A DNA stretch of 64,000 nt, taken from the NCBI RefSeq assembly GCF_001870675.1, contig NZ_MEHT01000044.1, forward strand, positions 62,001 through 126,000, given 5' to 3'. Shown here one piece after another: positions 46,479 through 54,512 of the stretch (the stretch's first letter is position 1; each line of letters opens with the position of its first letter). The notes under the pieces are model-generated. The model saw only the letters and a program-made list of their open reading frames with translations, did no database searches and was not told the DNA's origin. Source of the stretch: Roseinatronobacter thiooxidans (GTDB lineage Bacteria; Pseudomonadota; Alphaproteobacteria; Rhodobacterales; Rhodobacteraceae). The position numbers and the translations under genes are program-made.

Positions 46479-49226
46479 TTAGCCTTTGGTTTTCAACCCC
46501 ATCAACGCCGCCGCAAACGGGTTGTCAGGGTCGATCCGGTCAGACTTGCGCGGGGCGGCTTGCGCCGCATAATCGCGCTTGGGTTCCGGCTTTTTGCCCT
46601 TCGGCTTGGCGCCTTTGGGCTTGCCACCCTTGGGCCGCGCGTCCTGGGGCTTGTGTTGCGGGCGCGAGTCCTTGCGCGGGCGCGGTGCCCAAGTGAAGGT
46701 GAAGAACACCTCTGGCGGGTCTTCTGCAACCGGCTCGGGGGCAAGTTCGGGCGCGGGCGCTGCCAACTGTGTTTCAGCGGGTTCCGCGGCGGCCTGTGCA
46801 TCGGGAAGCACTGGTTCTGCCCCCTCTGCTGGCTGCTCTGGCTTGGCCTTCACACGCTCTGCCCGCTCGGCTTTATAGCCCAGCCCTTCCATCAGATCGG
46901 CGAATTGCTCCAATGTGGTGCCGGTGATCGACAGCATATCGGGGGTCGCTTCAAAGCCCGACCGGCTGTCGCAGGCGCGCAGCAGATCGGCCAGACGTTC
47001 CAACATGTCAATGCGGATCGCACGCGCGCCCGCAGGGCGATAGCCCGCCATCATATAATGGTCAGAGGGGACTTCGGGAATATGCGGTATCGTCACCAGC
47101 CCCGGTGGCGGGCTTTCGGGAAACTCGTCCAGCCCCTCGGCCAGCGAGCGCAAGACCAGACGCAGCCGTGTTGGCGCAGGCTTCAGCAGCAGCGGCAGGA
47201 AGATCGTATATTGCCCGAACCGCACCCCATGCTTGCGCAGCAATCCGCGCGCGTCCTGATCCAGCGCCTTGATGTCGGATGCAATGCGTTCGCGCGGGAT
47301 CACGCCCATCGCTTCGACCATCTGAAAGGCAATGCCGCGCGCCAGGCCATTCAGCGTTTCGTCGCGTGACATGTTCATCAACGGCTCGAACAAGGCGGCA
47401 ATCTTGCGATCGATGAAATGCTGCAAACGGCGGCGCACCTTTTCAGCGACATCATGGCCCGCTTCATCATCGACAAAGGCAGCAATCTGCGGACGCATCG
47501 CATCATCGCCGCGCACCAGCTTGCCCACGGCCGAATCGCCCCACATCAGCCCGCCCTGTTCGGTAAAGTCGAACTCGGTATCGGGCGCATTGTAGAATTT
47601 GTCAGCGCGCAGGTGGAACAATGGCGTCAGCGCCGCCAGAGAGGCCTGCCGCAGTGTTTTCGCTTCATCTGCGCTGGCGGTCTGGTCCTGCCGGAAGCGG
47701 AAACCTTCCAACCGCCCCATCAGTTCACCCTCGACCGTCACTTCGCCTTTGTCATTCACCTCAGCCACAAGGCTCTCCTTCTGTTTCAACCGGCGCAGCA
47801 ACACGCTGGTGCGCCGGTCAACAAATCTTTGCGTCAATCGCGCATGCAGCGCGTCTGACAAGCGGTCTTCTACAGCGCGCGTTGCCCCGCGCCAATGCTT
47901 TTCGTCATCCACCCACCCTTTGCGCTGCGCGATATAGGTCCATGTGCGGATATAGGCCAGCCGTTTCGACAACACGTCAATGTCGCCATCGGTTCGGTCG
48001 ATGCGCTGAATGTTGCGCGCCAGCCAGTCTGTGTCGATCCGCCCCGCGCCATGCAGGAACTCGAACACCTGCCCCAGAAGGGCGGCATGTTCGGCGGCTG
48101 AGATGCCGCGAAAATCGGGCACGCGGCAGACATCCCACAACAAGCGCAGGTCGCGGGCATCGCGCAGCCTGTCGCGCGTCTCGGGCATGTCGATCAGCGC
48201 CTTCAACGCCTGCACATCATCAGCATCGCGCGCGCGTGTCAGCCAGTCGTTATTCGTATGCGTCTCGAGCGAGGCGATCAGCCGCTCTGGCGTGCCGAAT
48301 TCCAGCCGCGCGTTGCGCCAATGCAGCTTGCGCACGGGCAGGAACTGGTGGTTCTCGATGGCCTCGATCACCTCATCGGGCAAGGGGCGCGCCTCGCCCG
48401 TCACACCGAAGCTGCCATCATTCTGGTACCGTCCGGCGCGGCCTGCAATCTGGGCCAGTTCATCAGGGCCAAGCGGACGCATCCGCCGCCCGTCGAATTT
48501 GCGGGTGGCAGAAAAGGCGACATGCTTGATATCAAGGTTCAGGCCCATGCCAATCGCATCGGTCGCCACCAGATAATCGACATCGCCATTCTGGTATAGT
48601 TCGACCTGCGCATTGCGCGTGCGCGGCGAGAGCGCGCCCATCACCACTGCGCAGCCGCCTTTCTGACGGCGGATCAATTCTGCAATGGCATATACATTCT
48701 CGACACTAAACCCCACAATCGCACTGCGCGCGGGCATGCGGCTTATCTTTTTTGAACCCGAATAGCTGAGTTGCGACATTCGTTCGCGGCGCTGAAAATG
48801 CACGCCCGGCACCAAGGCCGCGATGGCGGGCCGCATCGTGTCCGACCCCATGAAAAGCGTCTCATGCAAGCCGCGCGCATGCAGCAGGCGGTCGGTAAAA
48901 ACATGGCCCCTGTCGGGGTCATTGCACAACTGAATTTCGTCAATGGCCACGAAATCCGCGCCAATCTCAAGTGGCATCGCCTCGACTGTGCAAACCCAAT
49001 ATTGGGTGCGGTCGGGGACGATCCGCTCTTCCCCTGTGACAAGCGCCACACAATCGGGGCCACGCAGCGCGCGGATTTTGTCATACACCTCGCGCGCCAA
49101 CAGGCGCAGCGGCAGGCCGATTACGCCCGTGCGATAGGCCAGCATGCGTTCTATCGCGTAATGTGTCTTGCCGGTATTCGTGGGACCGAGCACCGCAACA
49201 GCCCGAGACTGCGCGCGCATATTCAT
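46479..49226 (-). CDS. SUV3-like superfamily 2 RNA helicase
   Basis: This 915-residue protein has helicase motif I GPTNTGKTHYA near residue 14, DEIQ as motif II (near 107) and QIAGRAGRY as motif VI (near 260), the pattern of the mitochondrial SUV3 helicase, which unwinds RNA for degradation. The last 150 residues are Pro/Ala/Glu-rich, then strongly basic with repeated Lys-Gly-Pro, suited to RNA binding. It is followed by an S4 RNA-binding gene, fdxA and carD, an order seen in relatives. A role in RNA turnover or ribosome rescue is likely but not shown. Confidence 0.9.
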   Translation of the reverse strand: MNMRAQSRAVAVLGPTNTGKTHYAIERMLAYRTGVIGLPLRLLAREVYDKIRALRGPDCVALVTGEERIVPDRTQYWVCTVEAMPLEIGADFVAIDEIQLCNDPDRGHVFTDRLLHARGLHETLFMGSDTMRPAIAALVPGVHFQRRERMSQLSYSGSKKISRMPARSAIVGFSVENVYAIAELIRRQKGGCAVVMGALSPRTRNAQVELYQNGDVDYLVATDAIGMGLNLDIKHVAFSATRKFDGRRMRPLGPDELAQIAGRAGRYQNDGSFGVTGEARPLPDEVIEAIENHQFLPVRKLHWRNARLEFGTPERLIASLETHTNNDWLTRARDADDVQALKALIDMPETRDRLRDARDLRLLWDVCRVPDFRGISAAEHAALLGQVFEFLHGAGRIDTDWLARNIQRIDRTDGDIDVLSKRLAYIRTWTYIAQRKGWVDDEKHWRGATRAVEDRLSDALHARLTQRFVDRRTSVLLRRLKQKESLVAEVNDKGEVTVEGELMGRLEGFRFRQDQTASADEAKTLRQASLAALTPLFHLRADKFYNAPDTEFDFTEQGGLMWGDSAVGKLVRGDDAMRPQIAAFVDDEAGHDVAEKVRRRLQHFIDRKIAALFEPLMNMSRDETLNGLARGIAFQMVEAMGVIPRERIASDIKALDQDARGLLRKHGVRFGQYTIFLPLLLKPAPTRLRLVLRSLAEGLDEFPESPPPGLVTIPHIPEVPSDHYMMAGYRPAGARAIRIDMLERLADLLRACDSRSGFEATPDMLSITGTTLEQFADLMEGLGYKAERAERVKAKPEQPAEGAEPVLPDAQAAAEPAETQLAAPAPELAPEPVAEDPPEVFFTFTWAPRPRKDSRPQHKPQDARPKGGKPKGAKPKGKKPEPKRDYAAQAAPRKSDRIDPDNPFAAALMGLKTKG

Positions 49227-49259
49227 CTGCCCTACCCCCTAAAGTCGTGCTTACGCCGT

Positions 49260-49829
49260 TTACAGCGTGATGCCGCCCAAACGCCGTTCCAACCGCTCTA
49301 GCGCGGCTTTTACGTCATTGCGATGCGGGTGTATAGCTTCGGCGGCAAGATAGGCTTTCTGGGCGCGGTCAAATTCGGAGAGATCCTCGAAAATGCGGCC
49401 CAAGCCTGTCAGGGCAGAGAAATGATGCGGATTGCGGCTAAGGGTTTCTTGCAGATCCGCGATCGAGCGCCCGACCTTGCCATCCATGAACCAAGCCGTC
49501 GCGCGCGCATGGTATCCTTCGGCAAAATCCGGCGCGTGGTCGATCAGGGCCGTAAAATGTTCAATCGCCGCCGCGCTGTCGCCACGGCGCAACGCATCGC
49601 GGCCACGTTGCAACAGCAGGTCAGCACTGGCAGAGCCAGAGCGCGACCACTGGCGGACAAGCTGGCGCTCGATCCTGTGCCACCCTTCCAGATCGGGGTC
49701 GCGCAACTGTTCCAGCAAACTCGCCACCTCGTCCGAGAGGCGCAGATCGCTGGCCTGCGCAGGCGCAAGCATGAAAAACCCGGCAAATGCCGCAACGACA
49801 GGATTGAGAAAAGCGGTTCGCGTGATCAT
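49260..49829 (-). CDS. Exported TPR-repeat protein
   Basis: The 189-residue protein has a signal peptide (AFLNPVVAAFAGFFMLAPAQA) and then three TPR-like repeats (ALRRGDSAAAIEHFTALIDHAPDF, and later ALTGLGRIFEDLSEFDRAQKAYLAAE). TPRs bind protein partners, so this is a periplasmic scaffold or assembly factor of unknown partner. The start at 49829 is favoured by the signal peptide; an upstream ATG at 49865 lacks a clear ribosome binding site. It sits upstream of the helicase in the same direction, 33 bases apart. Confidence 0.85.
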   Translation of the reverse strand: MITRTAFLNPVVAAFAGFFMLAPAQASDLRLSDEVASLLEQLRDPDLEGWHRIERQLVRQWSRSGSASADLLLQRGRDALRRGDSAAAIEHFTALIDHAPDFAEGYHARATAWFMDGKVGRSIADLQETLSRNPHHFSALTGLGRIFEDLSEFDRAQKAYLAAEAIHPHRNDVKAALERLERRLGGITL

Positions 49830-49894
49830 ATTGGGGAGTGTAGCGCATTTGATGCGCGAATCCATATGCGCATCATCACAAAACGGAGCAGATC

Positions 49895-50182
49895 ATGAGC
49901 GACATTCTTACCCATGCCATCGCCGCGCTAAGCAAACGCCTGTCAGACGGGTTTGACGGCACCGCCAAATTCGAGATCGAGGGCGAAGGGACAATCATGG
50001 TCGACGAAGCGGGCGTGCGCGCGGGCGACGAGGCCGCAGAGGTCACCATGATCGCCAATGCCGAGACGTTCCAAGGAATTATCGAGGGCGATGTGAACCC
50101 GACCATGGCCTTCATGTCCGGCAAGCTGAAGGTCGAAGGCGACATGGGCATGGCCATGAAGCTGGGTGCCGCGCTAAGTTGA
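49895..50182 (+). CDS. SCP2 sterol-binding domain protein
   Basis: This 95-residue protein is a minimal SCP-2 domain (GTAKFEIEGEGTIMVDEAG and NPTMAFMSGKLKVEGDMGMAMKL). SCP2 domains bind fatty acids, sterols or acyl-CoA in a hydrophobic tunnel. Its stop overlaps the start of the hydrolase gene by one base (TGATG), suggesting that the two work on related lipids. The start has GGAG seven bases upstream. Confidence 0.93.
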   Translation: MSDILTHAIAALSKRLSDGFDGTAKFEIEGEGTIMVDEAGVRAGDEAAEVTMIANAETFQGIIEGDVNPTMAFMSGKLKVEGDMGMAMKLGAALS

Positions 50183-51120
50183 TGCAAAGCACCGCCCCGT
50201 TTTTCGCCGGAATTGCAGATGCGCCACCACCACAGCGCGTGATCTGGACACAAGCGGCAGACGGGGCGCGGCTGCGCCTTGCGCTATGGCCCGAAGGGCC
50301 AAAGGGCATGGTTGCAATTTTTCCGGGCCGCACAGAAGTTATCGAAAAATATGGCCGCGTCATCAGTGATCTGACACAGGCAGGGTACGGCGCGGCGGCC
50401 ATCGACTGGCGCGGTCAGGGCTTGTCCGACCGCCTGCCCGCAACCCCGCTATTGGGCGATGTGGCCGATTTTGCGCTGTATCAACAAGATGTCGCAGCCT
50501 ATTGTGCAGCATTGGACGAACACGCACCCGATGCGGCCCGCTTCGTGCTGGCGCATTCAATGGGCGGCTGTATCGCGCTGCGTGCGCTGACACAGGGGTT
50601 TGGCGGGCGCGCTGTCAGTTTCAGCGCCCCCATGTGGGGCCTGCCGCTAACGGGCGCGACCAGACGCGCCATTGGCGTATTGCGCAGCGCGCTGCGGCTG
50701 ACACGGCTGGATATGCGCGAAATACCCGGCGCTGGGATTGAATTTCGTCTTTGGGAAAACCCGTTTGATACCAACGAACTGACCGCCGACTTTGACACCT
50801 ATCACTGGATGCAGGCGCAGGTGCAGGCGCAGCCAGAGCTGCGCCTTGGCGCGCCCAGTCTGCGCTGGGTCGCCGCCGCGCTGGCCGAAATCGCAGCGCT
50901 GAAACTGGCCCCCTCGCCCGATATTCCAGCATTTTGCGGGCTTGGAACGCGGGAAATGCTGGTTTCACCGCAAGCGATTGAAGCGCGCATGGCCGACTGG
51001 CCGCAGGGGCGGCTGGAAATTTTTGACGGGGCCTTGCATGAACTGCTGATGGAACGGCCAGCCACGCGCGACGCTTTCTTGCGCGCTACAATCGAGCTAT
51101 TCGACGCGCATCAACCCTGA
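50182..51120 (+). CDS. Alpha/beta hydrolase (lysophospholipase PldB-like)
   Basis: The 312-residue protein has an alpha/beta fold with the nucleophile Ser in LAHSMGGCIALRAL, the oxyanion region AIDWRGQGLSD and a candidate catalytic His in FDGALHELLME near the end. This fits the monoacylglycerol lipase/lysophospholipase L2 group. Together with the SCP2 gene it may handle membrane-derived lipids. Its end overlaps the end of the convergent tdk by 10 bases. Confidence 0.88.
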   Translation: MQSTAPFFAGIADAPPPQRVIWTQAADGARLRLALWPEGPKGMVAIFPGRTEVIEKYGRVISDLTQAGYGAAAIDWRGQGLSDRLPATPLLGDVADFALYQQDVAAYCAALDEHAPDAARFVLAHSMGGCIALRALTQGFGGRAVSFSAPMWGLPLTGATRRAIGVLRSALRLTRLDMREIPGAGIEFRLWENPFDTNELTADFDTYHWMQAQVQAQPELRLGAPSLRWVAAALAEIAALKLAPSPDIPAFCGLGTREMLVSPQAIEARMADWPQGRLEIFDGALHELLMERPATRDAFLRATIELFDAHQP

Positions 51121-51704
51121 TCGCGCCGCGCGCCCATCGCTTCGCGCCAATGCACCCGACACAGCGAGACATAGGTCTCATTGCCGCCGATCTGCACCTG
51201 TGCGCCGTCTTGCAGTGCCGCGCCATCTGCCCCCATGCGCACCACCATCGTGGCTTTTTTCCCGCAATGGCAGATTGTGCGCACTTCGCGCATCTCATCC
51301 GCCAAGGCCAGCAGCGCCGCCGATCCGGGGAAAAGCTGGCCGCGAAAATCCACCCGCAGCCCGTAGCACATGACCGGCACACCCAGATCATCTACCGCGC
51401 GCGCCAGTTGCCAGACCTGCGCTTCGGTCAGGAATTGCGCCTCGTCTATAAAGACACAATGCACCGGCCCGTCTTGCAGGTGGGTGGCGATACAGTCGAA
51501 CAGGTCACTGTCCGGGGTGAAGGTCTGCGCGGGCGCACCAATCCCGATGCGCGAGGCAATGCGCGACGGGCCAGCACGGTCGTCAAACGCGGCTGTCAGA
51601 AGCAAAGGCACCATGCCGCGTTCGCGGTAATTATGCGCAGCCTGCAACAGCACGGTCGATTTGCCCGCGTTCATGGTCGAATAATGGAAATACAGCTTGG
51701 CCAT
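51111..51704 (-). CDS. tdk: Thymidine kinase
   Basis: This 197-residue type II thymidine kinase phosphorylates thymidine with ATP. The P loop is YSTMNAGKSTVLLQ, the Mg-binding Asp and base Glu are in CVFIDEAQFLTEAQV, and the zinc-binding Cys pair is in TICHCGKKAT, with one more Cys at VSLCRVHW. ATG at 51704 begins MAKLYFHYS, typical for the family. Confidence 0.96.
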   Translation of the reverse strand: MAKLYFHYSTMNAGKSTVLLQAAHNYRERGMVPLLLTAAFDDRAGPSRIASRIGIGAPAQTFTPDSDLFDCIATHLQDGPVHCVFIDEAQFLTEAQVWQLARAVDDLGVPVMCYGLRVDFRGQLFPGSAALLALADEMREVRTICHCGKKATMVVRMGADGAALQDGAQVQIGGNETYVSLCRVHWREAMGARRDQG

Positions 51705-51825
51705 GGTCCAGCGCATTAACCGCTTTTCCCAAGGGCCGGAAGTGCAGATACGCGATGTGGCAGGAAAGCTGTGGCACTGTGTGGCAGGCTGGTTTATTCA
51801 CCCCTCAAACACAGGAGTGCTGCCC

Positions 51826-52149
51826 ATGACCGCCACAATCTACGGCATCAAGACATGCGACACATGCCGCAAGGCCATCAAGGCCATGCCACACGCCCAG
51901 TTCCGCGACATCCGCGCCGCGCCGCTGACGCAAGAGGAACGCACCGAGTTTCTGGCAGCTTTCGGCGACGCCCTGATCAACCGTGCCTCGACCACTTGGC
52001 GCGGGCTGGATGACGCCGCCAAAGAACAACCCCCGCAAGACTTGCTGGCACAGCACCCGGCATTGATGAAACGCCCTGTCATTCGCGCAAATGGCGCGCT
52101 TTATCTGGGCTGGAAAGCCGATGTGCAAAAGGCGCTTGGTATAGCATAA
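51826..52149 (+). CDS. ArsC/Spx-like reductase family protein
   Basis: The 107-residue protein has the thioredoxin-like fold of the ArsC/Spx/YffB family: YGIKTCDTCRKAIKAM with a CxxC at residues 10-13, and the RPVIRANG segment with the conserved cis-Pro region. Some members reduce arsenate, others are regulators (Spx), and the YffB group is glutathione-dependent of unknown role; the CxxC favours a YffB- or MgsR-like protein. AGGAG is eight bases before ATG 51826. No ars genes are nearby. Confidence 0.88.
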   Translation: MTATIYGIKTCDTCRKAIKAMPHAQFRDIRAAPLTQEERTEFLAAFGDALINRASTTWRGLDDAAKEQPPQDLLAQHPALMKRPVIRANGALYLGWKADVQKALGIA

Positions 52150-52169
52150 CGCCCCATCGCGCGCAGCCG

Positions 52170-52376
52170 TTACAGCAATTTCAAATCGCTGGCAGATTCG
52201 CGCCCGTCGCGGCCTGCGCGCAATTCATAGGCTATTTTCTGGTCATCTGCCAAACCTGTCAGGCCCGCGCGTTCAACTGCCGAAATATGCACGAACACGT
52301 CCTTGCCGCCATCTTCGGGCGCAATAAACCCGTAGCCTTTGGATGTATTAAACCACTTCACTGTGCCTGTCGGCAT
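52170..52376 (-). CDS. Cold shock protein (CspA family)
   Basis: The 68-residue single cold-shock domain has RNP1 KGYGFIAP and RNP2 VFVHIS, both intact. It binds single-stranded RNA and DNA and works as an RNA chaperone. ATG at 52376 is preceded by GAGGAGAAG. Whether it is cold-induced cannot be read; the leader between 52377 and 52585 is shared with a divergent membrane-protein gene. Confidence 0.96.
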   Translation of the reverse strand: MPTGTVKWFNTSKGYGFIAPEDGGKDVFVHISAVERAGLTGLADDQKIAYELRAGRDGRESASDLKLL

Positions 52377-52585
52377 AGGTCTTCTCCTCGTTCTCGGTCC
52401 CCGTGGCGTAATTGCCCTCGGGTCGTTCAGCCAGCTTCCTTGGCCGGCTGCGAAAACAGAGGCATCTTAGAAAGTCTGTCATCCCACACCAAATTTTGCC
52501 ATAGACAGGTTAAAACGCAAGGGTTTTGGACATATCTGCACAACATGACGCAGTTTTGCCCACCATACAGAAGGATGCTGAGAAG

Positions 52586-52942
52586 ATGCGCAACGCGGCC
52601 CTGACATTGGGACTTATCGGCGGGCTATGGGGCATGCTGGTGGGGTTTTTCAGCTTCGGATATACGGATTTGCTGATTCGCTACCCAGAATTGGCTGACA
52701 TTACCGGCGGGGTTGCGAATATGGCGCTGATCCGCACGATGAGCCTGCTTGCCCCTGTGCTGGCGATTGCGGGCGCGGCTATGGCGCGGTCGGTCAATCT
52801 GGTGGCGGGGGTGTTGCTGCTGGTCTCTGCCACGGGGATGTATTTCACCTTCGGGTTTGGGGTGTTCACCATGTTCCCCATTGCCATGTGCGCGCTTGCA
52901 GGTGTTCTGGCGCTGGCCGCGCGCCAGCCTGATCCGCATTAA
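52586..52942 (+). CDS. Four-helix membrane protein of unknown function
   Basis: I do not recognise the family. The 118-residue protein has four hydrophobic helices (LTLGLIGGLWGMLVGFFSFGY, LLAPVLAIAGAAMAR, LVAGVLLLVSATGMYF, PIAMCALAGVLALAA) with very short loops, and no charged motif that suggests catalysis. ATG at 52586 is chosen because the first helix follows it and GAAGGA lies 10 bases upstream; the frame begins earlier. It is probably a small inner-membrane protein. Confidence 0.75.
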   Translation: MRNAALTLGLIGGLWGMLVGFFSFGYTDLLIRYPELADITGGVANMALIRTMSLLAPVLAIAGAAMARSVNLVAGVLLLVSATGMYFTFGFGVFTMFPIAMCALAGVLALAARQPDPH

Positions 52943-53097
52943 AACCTTGACTTTTCGGGGCGCATCCCCCATCTGGCACACATCTGCAACTTGCCGCGTG
53001 AGCTAGATTAAGTGTTGCAGTCAGGGCATGAGGCCCGACCACAGCTTCCCGACATCACGCGTGGGGGGCGGCGCATAGACCATGTGCCCCCAAACCC

Positions 53098-53117
53098 GCC
53101 CCTGAGCCTTCAGGGGC
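53098..53117 (+). other. Hairpin in the leader of the DEAD-box gene
   Basis: GCCCCTGA pairs with TCAGGGGC around a GCCT loop, 39 bases before the assumed TTG start. It may regulate helicase translation at low temperature; this is only a suggestion. Confidence 0.55.
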
Positions 53118-53155
53118 ATTGCGCCTGTTTGAAGCAGGCCGTGAGAGGACAGATA

Positions 53156-54475
53156 TTGACTGATTTTACCATGTTCGGGCTGCGCCCGGTGCTGATGACA
53201 AGCCTTGAAGCCCAAGGTTTTGGCACCCCCACCCCGATCCAGGCCCGCGCGATCCCGATGATCATGCAGGGCCGCGACCTTCTGGGGCTGGCACAGACCG
53301 GCACGGGCAAGACGCTGGCTTTTGGCCTGCCTGTCATGCATGCATTGCTGGGCGCTGGCCGCCCTGAACCAAAGACCACTCAGGCGCTGATCCTTGCGCC
53401 AACGCGCGAACTGGTCAACCAGATTGCCGAAACGCTGAACAAGTTTGCCCTGAAAACACCGCTGAAAGTGCAGCGCGTTGTGGGTGGCGCAGGCATTGGC
53501 CCCCAGATTCAGAAACTGGCCAAAGGCTGCGACATTCTGGTGGCCACACCGGGCCGCCTGCTGGACCTGCTGGACCGCCGCGCGCTGTCGCTGGAAGCCA
53601 CGCAAATGCTGGTTCTGGACGAGGCCGACCAGATGCTGGACCTTGGCTTTATCCATGCGCTGCGCAAGATTGCGGCCTTGCTGCCCAAAGAACGCCAGAC
53701 GCTGATGTTCTCGGCCACGATGAACAAGCAGATGAACGAGATTGCCGATGCCTATCTGGACCGGCCAGAGCGTATTCAGGTCTCCTCCCCCGGAAAACCT
53801 GCGGACAAGATTGACCAATCCGTGCATTTCGTACCCCAAGGTGACAAGGCGCGCGTTCTGGAAGGCTATCTGAAAGAACACCCTGAAGACCTTGCACTGG
53901 TCTTCTCGCGCACCAAACATGGCGCTGAAAAGCTGATGAAACTGCTGAATGGCTGGGGAATCTCCGCAGGCTCTATTCATGGCAACAAGTCACAGGGCCA
54001 GCGCGAGCGCACCTTGCAGGGCTTCCGCGAAGGCAAGATCAAGGTGCTGGTCGCAACCGATGTGGCCGCGCGCGGGATCGACATTCCCGACATGCGCCAT
54101 GTCTATAACTACGACCTGCCCGAAGTGCCTGAAAACTACGTTCACCGCATCGGGCGCACCGCGCGCGCGGGCGCATCGGGGCGTGCAATGGCCTTGTGCG
54201 CGCCCGCCGAAATGGGCGATCTGCGCGCAATCGAGAAGCTGATGAAAATCACGCTGGCGATTGCGGGTGGTGCACCTTGGGCAGATGATCTGGCAGGCCC
54301 CGCACGCTCTGCCGCGCGCAAGCGCAATGGCGGTGGTGGTGGCGGCCAACGCCCCGCGCGCCATGGCGACAGCGACGGGCAAGCCCGCAAGCCACGCCAG
54401 AAAACCTTTGGCAAGCGCACGGGCGCGGGTGGCAAACCCAGCGGCGCGAATGACCGCCAACGCAGATCAGCTTGA
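53156..54475 (+). CDS. DEAD-box RNA helicase
   Basis: The 439-residue helicase has motif Q (GFGTPTPIQARAIP), motif I AQTGTGKT, Ib TPGR, DEAD, SAT, and HRIGRTARAGASG, all intact. It belongs to the RhlE/DbpA-like group that remodels RNA. The start is likely TTG at 53156 (giving MTDFTMFGL, the family's usual opening) with AGAGGA six bases upstream; ATG at 53171 is an alternative. The last 60 residues are Gly/Arg/Lys-rich and probably bind RNA. Confidence 0.94.
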   Translation: MTDFTMFGLRPVLMTSLEAQGFGTPTPIQARAIPMIMQGRDLLGLAQTGTGKTLAFGLPVMHALLGAGRPEPKTTQALILAPTRELVNQIAETLNKFALKTPLKVQRVVGGAGIGPQIQKLAKGCDILVATPGRLLDLLDRRALSLEATQMLVLDEADQMLDLGFIHALRKIAALLPKERQTLMFSATMNKQMNEIADAYLDRPERIQVSSPGKPADKIDQSVHFVPQGDKARVLEGYLKEHPEDLALVFSRTKHGAEKLMKLLNGWGISAGSIHGNKSQGQRERTLQGFREGKIKVLVATDVAARGIDIPDMRHVYNYDLPEVPENYVHRIGRTARAGASGRAMALCAPAEMGDLRAIEKLMKITLAIAGGAPWADDLAGPARSAARKRNGGGGGGQRPARHGDSDGQARKPRQKTFGKRTGAGGKPSGANDRQRRSA

Positions 54476-54477
54476 AC

Positions 54478-54512
54478 CGAAAAAGGGGCGCCACTGGCGC
54501 CCCTTGTTTTAT
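54478..54512. terminator. Bidirectional terminator between the helicase and fdsA
   Basis: AAGGGGCGCC (54483-54492) pairs with GGCGCCCCTT (54496-54505) around an ACT loop. On the plus strand it is followed by GTTTTATT and on the minus strand by TTTCGG after the paired Ts. It ends both convergent transcripts and overlaps the fdsA stop codon. Confidence 0.85.
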
